Shown in pieces: positions 1-8,290 of a DNA stretch of 64,000 nt (its first letter is position 1; every line of letters begins with the position of its first letter). Location of the stretch: assembly GCA_902800055.1 (NCBI GenBank), contig CADCCW010000008.1:41246-105245 (forward strand), given 5' to 3'. The notes beneath the pieces were generated by a model. That model was given only the letters and a program-made list of their open reading frames with translations. It was not told the origin of the DNA and ran no database searches. The DNA comes from an uncultured bacterium (GTDB taxonomy: Bacteria; Verrucomicrobiota; Kiritimatiellia; RFP12; UBA1067). Both the position numbers and the translations under genes were made by a program.

Positions 1-571
1 TCACGCCGCGGACGATGCCGTTCACCGTCACCTCTGCGCCCGCCGGGTCGGAGATGATGCTGATCGCGCCCGAGTCGAGCACCATCGTCTCGTCCCGCAC
101 CAGCGGCTCGCGGCCGTTGAACTTGACGACCAGATCCTGCGGCAGGTAGCCCGCCTTGGTCAGCCTGACCTTGTAAGTCTCCTTGGCGTCGAGGTCGGTG
201 AAGAGCCGCGGCGTCGTGCCGGCGGCCACGCCGTCGATGGCGATGGCGCAGCCCGGCGGGTCGGTGCGCAGTAGGAGCAGCCCCTTCTCGGGGACGAGCG
301 TCTCGCTCTTCTCCAGCACCGGGCCCTCGTCCATGGTGAAGAACCGGTCGCGGTCCTCGTAGCCGGCGAGCCGGTAGCGCAGGTGGTGGCGGCCTGGGCC
401 CAGGTCGTAGATCACCAGCGGCGTGACGCCGCGGTCCATGCCGTCCACCGACACCGTCGCCCCCGACGGCTGGCTCGACACCGTCACCCGCGGACGCACC
501 GCGGGCTGCTCGTCCGCCGCAAAGGCCGCGGCGGACGCGAGCGCGAGAACCGCAAAAATGGCCGACCTCAT
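1..571 (-). CDS. PEGA-domain secreted protein (3' end beyond window)
   Basis: At least 190 residues are visible and the gene runs off the left edge. It begins MRSAIFAVLALASAAAAFA, a clear signal peptide, so the product is exported. Two PEGA-type repeats follow: one around residues 27-75 (SSQPSGATVSVDG, then a GRHHLRYRLAGY stretch) and one around 90-145 (TDPPGCAIAIDG, then KVRLTKAGY). A third begins at SDPAGAEVTVNG near the cut. PEGA domains are small beta modules of surface and periplasmic proteins, often next to pilus or kinase genes. The ATG overlaps the stop of the upstream FHA gene as ATGA, so the two are probably translationally coupled. Specific function unknown. Confidence 0.8.
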   Translation of the reverse strand, partial: MRSAIFAVLALASAAAFAADEQPAVRPRVTVSSQPSGATVSVDGMDRGVTPLVIYDLGPGRHHLRYRLAGYEDRDRFFTMDEGPVLEKSETLVPEKGLLLLRTDPPGCAIAIDGVAAGTTPRLFTDLDAKETYKVRLTKAGYLPQDLVVKFNGREPLVRDETMVLDSGAISIISDPAGAEVTVNGIVRGV

Positions 572-1875
572 CTCTCGCCTCCCTTCTTCAGATGGCTCTC
601 CGCCGAGAGGAGCTTAGTCTTGGCGTCGCGGTGGCGGTCGTCGCGGCGGTCAGGCACCATCTCCATCAGCACCATCAGCGCGCTCTTCGCCTCCTCCCAC
701 TGCTTGAGGTTGAGTGCGCGGTCGGCGAGGAACCGCTGGTCGCGGCAGCGCTTGTCGAGCTCCTCCTTCGAGCGCTCCAGCCCCTCGCGCGCCGTCGCCG
801 CGAGCGGCGGCTTCGGGTCGATGGTCTCGAGGTAGAACAGCGCCTCGCGGTACGCCTCGATCGACGCGGCGAGGTTGCCGTGCTCGACGTCGCGGTCGGC
901 CCACTTCGCCTCGCCGAGCTCCGCCGCCTTCTCGGCCAGCTCCACCAGCTTGCCGCGGGAGTACTGGATCGCCCACACCCCGAGCTCGCTCTTGGAGAAC
1001 GCCTCCAGCCGCTCGCGGATCACCCTGAACGCCTCCGGCTCCTGGGTGTTGACCACCTTCACCGTGCGCACCCGGTTGGAGTATACCACCCGGAGCGACC
1101 AGCTCTCGAGCGCAGGCGGGTCGGGCTCGACGCCGATGTACTCGCGGTCGAGGTCCTTCAGGTTCTTCCAGGCGAGGATCTCGTTGATCTCCTCCAGCGC
1201 CTCGGGACCGAGCGGCTGGCTCTTGGCGTGGTGGCGGTTCTCGTCCGGCACGTCGTCCACCTTCACCGTCAGCGTGGAGTCCGCCGCCAGCGTCATCGCG
1301 TAGCGGAAGATGCGCGAATCGTTCGCCTCCACCTTTTCGTAGAAAGCCTCCTTGACGACCGGCGCCGCCTCCTCGACCGGCGCCGCCGGCGGCGCGGATA
1401 CGGTCCGCTTCCCGGTCAGCGCCAGGTAGATGCCGATCGCACACGACGCCACCGCGCTTCCCCAAAGCGCGTTGAGGAACGCAGGACGCCGACGGCGCGG
1501 CGGCGCGGATGGCGCCGCGGCCTGTTCCGCCGGCACCGCCGGCCCGAGCCCCAGGTCCAGCCGCGACCCCGCTCCGCCGGCGACGCGCAGCGTGGTGCCG
1601 CCCGCCTCCACCGTGTCGCCCGGCGAAAGCGGAACCGGCTCTGCGCCGATCGGCTCGCCGTTGACGATCGTGCCGTTCGCGCTCGCGAGGTCGGTCACGC
1701 GCAGCCCGGTCGGACCTGCCGCCTCGAAGAGGCAGTGGTTGCGCGACAGCTCCCCGTCGGGAACGTGGATGTCGCAGGTGGACGAGCGGCCGAGCCTGAG
1801 CCCGCCAGGGCCCACCTCGAACCTACGGCCCGCGAGCGGGCCCTTCACCGCCTCAAGTGACGGATTCTCCGCCAT
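568..1875 (-). CDS. FHA-domain membrane protein
   Basis: 435 residues. An FHA phosphothreonine-binding domain fills about residues 8-95, with the family signatures GRRFEVG, LGRSSTCDIHVPD, LSRNHC and SANGTIVNG. A Pro/Ala/Arg-rich linker leads to one membrane segment near residues 140-162 (ALWGSAVASCAIGIYLAL). The C-terminal half is charged and helical with TPR-like spacing. The predicted topology is a cytoplasmic FHA domain with an extracytoplasmic C-terminus. The ATG is preceded by a good Shine-Dalgarno (AAAGGAG) and overlaps the tadC stop by one base (TGATG). FHA proteins commonly accompany Tad pilus genes, which fits this neighbourhood. The binding partner is not visible here. Confidence 0.85.
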   Translation of the reverse strand: MAENPSLEAVKGPLAGRRFEVGPGGLRLGRSSTCDIHVPDGELSRNHCLFEAAGPTGLRVTDLASANGTIVNGEPIGAEPVPLSPGDTVEAGGTTLRVAGGAGSRLDLGLGPAVPAEQAAAPSAPPRRRRPAFLNALWGSAVASCAIGIYLALTGKRTVSAPPAAPVEEAAPVVKEAFYEKVEANDSRIFRYAMTLAADSTLTVKVDDVPDENRHHAKSQPLGPEALEEINEILAWKNLKDLDREYIGVEPDPPALESWSLRVVYSNRVRTVKVVNTQEPEAFRVIRERLEAFSKSELGVWAIQYSRGKLVELAEKAAELGEAKWADRDVEHGNLAASIEAYREALFYLETIDPKPPLAATAREGLERSKEELDKRCRDQRFLADRALNLKQWEEAKSALMVLMEMVPDRRDDRHRDAKTKLLSAESHLKKGGER

Positions 1876-2675
1876 CAGAACACTCCTTTCATCGCCTGGG
1901 TAAGCACCGGCCCGAGCAGGATGATGAACACCGCCGGGAAAATGCAAAGCATCAACGGGCCGAGCATCTTGACCGGCGCCTCCGCCGCCAGCTTCTCCGC
2001 CCGGTCGAAACGGCGGGCGCGGAGCTGGTCGGACTGTATCCTCAGCATCGCGCCGATGGAGACGCCGAGCTCGTCCGCCTGCACCAGCGCATGCGCGACC
2101 GACCGCAGGTCCGGCTGGCCGACGCGCTTCGCCATGTCCTTCAGCGCCTCGCGGCGCGAGCGCCCGACCTGGATCTCCTTCGTCATCCGCAGAAGCTCCT
2201 CGTTGAGCGGGTCGAGCCGCCGGAGCCGGCAGTTGCGCTGCAGCGCGCTGATGAAGTCCATGCCCGCCTCCACCGAAAGCGTCAGGAGGTCGAGGACGAA
2301 CGGCAGCGCCTTCTGGATCGCGAGGTGCCGCCGCTTCACCGCCCCGCGCAGCCAAATGTCCGGCAGCACCCACAGCAGCATCAGCTTGAGCGCCGCGAAC
2401 TCCTCGCCCGAGATCAGCCCCTCGAAGCCGCCCTGCACCAGCTTCGCGTCCGCGCTCTCCACCGTGCGCCGGAACGCCGGGCTCCGGACGAGCGGGAAGA
2501 AGTTCGGCGCGAACGGCAGCAGCGCCTTGAAGACGACCGGGATCTGCCGCGCCTGGCGGCGCCCGTCCGCAAGCGTGACGTAGGTCACCTCCCCGGCGAC
2601 CGTCGCCAGGTACCACGCCACGCCGGCCGCCGCCGCCGCCCAGATCGCCATCGCCGATATCGAAAGAGTGCTCAT
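1875..2675 (-). CDS. tadC: TadC-like type II/IV secretion system inner-membrane protein
   Basis: 266 residues of the T2SSF (GspF-like) family. It matches TadC-type Flp pilus platform proteins: LPFVLDLLTLSVEAGMDF, EIQVGRSRREALKDMAKRVG, and RRFDRAEKLAAEAPVKML followed by a C-terminal membrane hairpin. I chose the ATG at 2675 rather than the longer reading from 2720 because the upstream extension would translate across the -10 promoter box at 2685-2690. No Shine-Dalgarno precedes the ATG, and only 9 bases separate it from the -10 box, so a leaderless message is likely. No TadB partner lies in the window. First gene of a tadC-FHA-PEGA operon. Confidence 0.85.
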   Translation of the reverse strand: MSTLSISAMAIWAAAAAGVAWYLATVAGEVTYVTLADGRRQARQIPVVFKALLPFAPNFFPLVRSPAFRRTVESADAKLVQGGFEGLISGEEFAALKLMLLWVLPDIWLRGAVKRRHLAIQKALPFVLDLLTLSVEAGMDFISALQRNCRLRRLDPLNEELLRMTKEIQVGRSRREALKDMAKRVGQPDLRSVAHALVQADELGVSIGAMLRIQSDQLRARRFDRAEKLAAEAPVKMLGPLMLCIFPAVFIILLGPVLTQAMKGVF

Positions 2676-2684
2676 TGGTTGCGA

Positions 2685-2714
2685 ATTATACCAAATTCCC
2701 TTCTCGCTGCACAA
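2685..2714 (-). promoter_or_regulatory. Promoter of tadC operon (leaderless type)
   Basis: On the minus strand a -35-like TTGTGC (2714-2709), an 18-base spacer and an extended -10 TGGTATAAT (2693-2685) are seen. The start codon begins 9 bases after the -10 box, about where transcription should start, and there is no ribosome-binding site. Confidence 0.75.
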
Positions 2715-2734
2715 TGGCATAGCGAAAGTTATAC

Positions 2735-2764
2735 TTGCCTAACACGGCCTGAATATGGGATAAT
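2735..2764 (+). promoter_or_regulatory. Promoter of hndABCD operon
   Basis: TTGCCT (2735-2740), an 18-base spacer, then TGG-GATAAT (2756-2764) followed by ACAC, the same downstream bases seen at other promoters here. Unlike the leaderless class it leaves a leader of about 40 bases carrying AAGGA before the hndA ATG. It is divergent from the tadC promoter. Confidence 0.65.
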
Positions 2765-2813
2765 ACACGACAAACCAGTTTTAGGCAACGGTACAACCAA
2801 CGAAGGATAAAAA

Positions 2814-3293
2814 ATGAGCGAACAGACGGAAAAGATGACGCCGGAGCTGAAGGCGTTCATTGAAGAATGGAAAGGAAAGCCGGGGAACCTGATCATGGTC
2901 CTGCACAAGGTCCAGCAGACCTACGGCTACATCCCGCGCGAGATCGCGATCGAGATATCGTCCCTCCTGGACGTGCCGCTCGCGAAGATCTACGGGGTGG
3001 TCACGTTCTACAACTTCTTCAAGTTGCAGAAGGCCGGCAAGTACATCATCCAGGTCTGCCTCGGCACCGCGTGCTACCTCAGGGGCGGCGACGACCTGAT
3101 GAAGGAGTTCGAGCGCCAGCTCGGCGTCGGCGTGAACGCCACCACCCCCGACGGCCTCTTCTCGGTGGAGGCGGTCCGCTGCCTCGGCTGCTGCGGCCTG
3201 GCGCCGGTGGTGGTCGTCAACGGCGAGGTCCACGGCAAGCTGGCGACGAAGGACGTCGCCGGCATCATCGAAAAGTACCGCAAGCTCGGATAA
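2814..3293 (+). CDS. hndA: [FeFe] hydrogenase subunit HndA (NuoE-like, 2Fe-2S thioredoxin fold)
   Basis: 159 residues of the NuoE/HydC/HndA family. An N-terminal helical bundle (residues 1-75, with the conserved QQTYGYIPRE and YGVVTFYNFF stretches) is followed by a thioredoxin-like [2Fe-2S] domain. The cluster ligands are in CLGTAC (about residues 83-88) and CLGCC (about 123-127). In HndABCD and trimeric bifurcating hydrogenases this subunit passes electrons between the flavin subunit and the hydrogenase. First gene of an hndA-hndB-hndC-hndD operon, the same order as in Desulfovibrio (Solidesulfovibrio) fructosivorans. Start supported by AAGGA 6 bases upstream. Cytoplasmic. Confidence 0.92.
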   Translation: MSEQTEKMTPELKAFIEEWKGKPGNLIMVLHKVQQTYGYIPREIAIEISSLLDVPLAKIYGVVTFYNFFKLQKAGKYIIQVCLGTACYLRGGDDLMKEFERQLGVGVNATTPDGLFSVEAVRCLGCCGLAPVVVVNGEVHGKLATKDVAGIIEKYRKLG

Positions 3294-3307
3294 CAGGAGG
3301 AAGCAAA

Positions 3308-3703
3308 ATGGCTAAGCTCACTTTGGACGACCTGCGCCGGATGCGCGGGGAGAAGCAGAAGGCGATGGAGATGCGCGACAGCTCCAACAAGGACGTGCAG
3401 GTCATCGTCGGCATGGGCACCTGCGGCATCGCCGCGGGCGCGAAGGACACCTATGCCGCGCTTATCGACACGCTCTCGGCGAAGGGAATGACCAACGTGC
3501 TCGTGCGCCAGACCGGCTGCATGGGCCTCTGCCACTCGGAGCCGACGGTCGAGGTCGTCGTCCCGGGCATGCCGACCGTGATCTACGGCCACGTGGACGC
3601 GGCGACGGCGAAGGACATCGTCGAGAAGCACATCGTCGGCCACGGGCTCATCGAGGGCAAGATCCTCGACAAGCCGTCGATCGACATCGTGAAGAACGCT
3701 TAA
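3308..3703 (+). CDS. hndB: [FeFe] hydrogenase subunit HndB (2Fe-2S ferredoxin)
   Basis: 131 residues. A short N-terminal helix (LDDLRRMRGEKQKAMEMR) is followed by a thioredoxin-like [2Fe-2S] ferredoxin domain with cysteines in GMGTCG and QTGCMGLC, the HndB pattern. It would carry an accessory cluster in the tetrameric NAD(P)-linked [FeFe] hydrogenase. A strong Shine-Dalgarno (AGGAGG) precedes the ATG. There are 14 bases after hndA and 12 before hndC. Confidence 0.9.
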   Translation: MAKLTLDDLRRMRGEKQKAMEMRDSSNKDVQVIVGMGTCGIAAGAKDTYAALIDTLSAKGMTNVLVRQTGCMGLCHSEPTVEVVVPGMPTVIYGHVDAATAKDIVEKHIVGHGLIEGKILDKPSIDIVKNA

Positions 3704-3715
3704 GGAGTGACGGCA

Positions 3716-5503
<1,788 letters not shown>

Positions 5504-5522
5504 AACGGAAAGGTCAGGAAAA

Positions 5523-7306
5523 ATGGAAACTGAAATGATTTCTCTCGAGGTCAACGGCGTCGCGGTGAGCGTCCCGAAAGGCTCTAACCTCCTCGCCGCG
5601 GCCAGGGCCGCGAATGTCAAGATCCCGACCCTCTGCTACCACCCCGACCTCAAACCCGGCGCCAGCTGCGGCATCTGCGTCGTCAGGCAGCTCGTCCCCA
5701 GCCGCAACCCGGCCGACAACGGCAAGTTCGTGCCCAGCCCCAAGCTGCTCCGCGCCTGCTGCACCGAGGCGACGCCGGGGATGAAGATCATCACCCACGA
5801 CCCGGACATCGTGCAGGTCCGCAAGACGGTGCTCGAGCTCATCCTCGCCAACCACCCGAACGACTGCCTGCAGTGCCCGCGCTCCGGCAGCTGCGAGCTC
5901 CAGGCGATCGCCGCCGACTTCGGCATTCGCGAGAACCCCTTCCCGAAGGAAGTGGTCCACCACGACGTCGACAAGTCGACCCCGTCGATCGTGCTCAACC
6001 CCGACAAGTGCATCAAGTGCGGTCGCTGCGCCGAAGTCTGCCAGGAGATGCAGAACGTCTGGGCGCTCGAGTTCATCGGCCGCGGCGAGAAGACGGTGAT
6101 GGCCCCGGCCGCCGGCGTCAAGCTCGCCGACTCGCCGTGCATCAAGTGCGGCCAGTGCTCCGCGCACTGCCCCGTCGGCGCGATCTACGAGAACGACGAG
6201 ACCGCCAAGGTCTGGGCCGCGCTGCAGGATCCCGAAAAGGTCTGCCTGGTGCAGATAGCCCCGGCCGTCCGCGTCGCCGTCGGCGAGGCCTTCGGCATGA
6301 AGCCCGGCTCGCTCACCACCGGCAAGATCTACGCCGCGCTCCGCCGCCTCGGCTTCGACAAGGTGTTCGACACCAACTTCTCGGCCGACGTCACGATCAT
6401 GGAGGAGGGCACCGAGTTCATCAAGCGCTTCACCGAGGGCGGCGAGCTGCCGCTCCTCACCAGCTGCTGCCCGGCCTGGACCGACTGGATGGAGAAGTAC
6501 GCGCCCGACTTCACCGGGAACTTCTCGACCGCGAAGTCGCCCCAGCAGATGCTCTCGGCGCTCGCCAAGAGCTACTGGCCGGAGAAGAACGGCGTCGACC
6601 CCAAGAAGGTGCACGTCACCTCGATCATGCCCTGCACGGCGAAGAAGTACGAGATCAGCCGCGACGAGTACATGAGCGCCTCGGGCCAGCAGGACACCGA
6701 CGTCGTCCTCACGACCCGCGAGCTCGCGCGCATGATCAAGGCCGCCGGCATCGACTTCGAGTCGCTCCCGGAGGAGCCGGCCGACAAGCTGCTCGGCACC
6801 TACACCGGCGCAGGCACGATCTTCGGCGTCACCGGCGGCGTCATGGAGGCCGCGCTCCGCACGGCCTACTGCCTGATCACCGGCGACGCCCAGCCGCCCA
6901 GCATCGACTTCCAGGCGGTGCGCGGCATGGACGGCGTCAAGACCGCGACGATCGACATCAAGGGCACGAAGGTGAACATCGCCGTCGCGCACCAGATGTC
7001 CGCGAGGACCGCAAGAACGGCGTCAAGCCGCGCTTCGACTTCATCGAGGTCATGGCATGCCGCGGCGGCTGCATCGGCGGCGGCGGCCAGCCGTGCCTGG
7101 CGACGGACGCGGTCCGCGCCCAGCGCACCGCCGGCCTCTACACCGACGACGAGAAGTCAACGCTCCGCATGTCGCACCTCAACCCCGAGGTCCAGTCCCT
7201 CTACAAGGACTACCTCGACGGCAAGACCGGCGCGCAGGGCGGCAAGAAGGCACATCACCTCCTCCACACCGCATACAAGCAGGAAGAGGTCTACAACTTC
7301 TCGTAA
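5523..7306 (+). CDS. hndD: [FeFe] hydrogenase catalytic subunit HndD, frameshifted near 7000
   Basis: About 594 residues if the frame is restored. Domains: plant-type [2Fe-2S] ferredoxin (residues 1-80), His/Cys [4Fe-4S] site (NDCLQCPRSGSCELQ), two [4Fe-4S] motifs (CIKCGRCAEVC, CIKCGQCSAHCP), then the H-cluster domain with TSCCPAW and MPCTAKKYE. The third motif, EVMACRGGCIGGGGQP, is in a different reading frame. The initial frame is valid to HQMS (6990-7001), while the family match resumes from EDRKNG (7004 on) in the frame ending at TAA 7304-7306. Family spacing suggests a few residues are missing at the junction, so a short deletion (length 1 mod 3) fits better than a single-base slip. This is either an assembly or sequencing error or a broken gene. 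Without correction the product loses a cluster-binding cysteine motif. Confidence 0.88.
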
Positions 7307-7325
7307 GACAGACCAAAGAAAGCGC

Positions 7326-7368
7326 AAAGGCAGTTGCGGCCAGATGGCCGCAACTGCCTTTGATTTTT
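7326..7368 (+). terminator. Intrinsic terminator of hndABCD
   Basis: A perfect 16-bp inverted repeat (7326-7341 with 7346-7361) around an AGAT loop is followed by GATTTTT. It lies 20 bases after hndD and 10 before the convergent gene end at 7378. The minus-strand flank has a weaker T-rich run, so it may serve both directions. Confidence 0.93.
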
Positions 7369-7377
7369 GCCTGCTTG

Positions 7378-8271
7378 CTACTTGCCACCGGCGCGGCGCA
7401 GGAGGTCGTCGGCACTGTCGAGCATCGAAGAGAGCTCTGGCTGCGACAGTTTGCCGCGGACAATCTCGCGCAGAAAAGCGGTGTACGCCGCCGCCGCACT
7501 GGCAAGGTCCTCGCCGCGGCCGCCGCCGAACACCGCCAGCTCGTTCGACTTGAGGTAGGCCGCCAGTCTGACCCGCGGGTCGTTCGCCGACGCCTCGATC
7601 GCCTCGCGGAACGAGAGCGAGGTGCGCCCGCCGACGAACGGGCGGTCGAGGGTCTCGGGATAGAGGTAGAGACGCGAAGCAAAGACGAGGACGTCCCGGT
7701 GCGAGGCGCGTCCAGGCTCGATCACCTTGCGCATCAGCGCGAGCGCCTCCTCGTCGTCGTGCCCGCCCTCGCCGCGAAGCCATTCCTCAAGTTCGTTGCG
7801 GGCATCCTCCGCCCTGGCGCGCGGACTCGCCGCGCGCAGCGCCGCGGCCGCCCCGGCGTCGTCGAGCTCCCGGCCGCACACCGCCCGGTTGAACGCCTTG
7901 GCAATCTCGAGGCACAGCCGCGAGCGGTCGACGTAACCTGGAGACTTCGCGTAGATCCTGGTCACCACCCGCTCGCCGTTCGTCTGCACGGTGGCTACGA
8001 CCTCGGCGAGGTTGGTCCTCACCGAGCCGACGTGGATCATTATCCCGGGCGCGGCAAAACGCCGCGGACGGATTCCGGCGCCGCGGTAGAGGAGCTCGAC
8101 GGCATCGGCGGCAAAGCGCGCGATGGGCATCTGGTACTCGATGCGCATGTCCTCGGGACAATCGGCGTAGACCTGAACGAGACCCTCGGACATGGTGAGC
8201 ACCGGCGCCTTCATCCGCGCGACCAGTTCCGCGCGCGTAAGGGCCAGCATCGCTATTACCGCGAAGAGCAT
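7378..8271 (-). CDS. Secreted protein of unknown function, last gene of exopolysaccharide module
   Basis: 297 residues, family not recognised. It starts MLFAVIAMLALTRAELVARM, a short signal-peptide-like stretch. Residues 20-120 look like a compact beta-rich domain (MSEGLVQVYADCPEDMRIEY, then MIHVGSVRTNLAEVVATVQT, then VVTRIYAKSPGYVDRS). The C-terminal half is helical. No catalytic motif stands out. No Shine-Dalgarno is visible. The start lies 19 bases after the stop of the BY-kinase gene, so expression probably depends on the operon. A periplasmic accessory of polysaccharide export is an inference from position only. Confidence 0.65.
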   Translation of the reverse strand: MLFAVIAMLALTRAELVARMKAPVLTMSEGLVQVYADCPEDMRIEYQMPIARFAADAVELLYRGAGIRPRRFAAPGIMIHVGSVRTNLAEVVATVQTNGERVVTRIYAKSPGYVDRSRLCLEIAKAFNRAVCGRELDDAGAAAALRAASPRARAEDARNELEEWLRGEGGHDDEEALALMRKVIEPGRASHRDVLVFASRLYLYPETLDRPFVGGRTSLSFREAIEASANDPRVRLAAYLKSNELAVFGGGRGEDLASAAAAYTAFLREIVRGKLSQPELSSMLDSADDLLRRAGGK

Positions 8272-8290
8272 CGAAGGAGGCGGCTAAAGG

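Noticed and set aside
2676..2720. Upstream extension of tadC to 2720
   Set aside because: The extra codons cross the promoter -10 box and are not part of the TadC family N-terminus.
2676..2813. Riboswitch or ncRNA in the tadC-hndA intergenic region
   Set aside because: The region is 138 bases, filled by two divergent promoters and a leader of about 40 bases. No conserved riboswitch core was seen.
5523..7553. hndD read as 676 residues ending at 7553
   Set aside because: After about 7000 the frame gives low-complexity Arg/Ser/Ala protein and runs through the terminator hairpin. The family C-terminus is in another frame ending at 7306.
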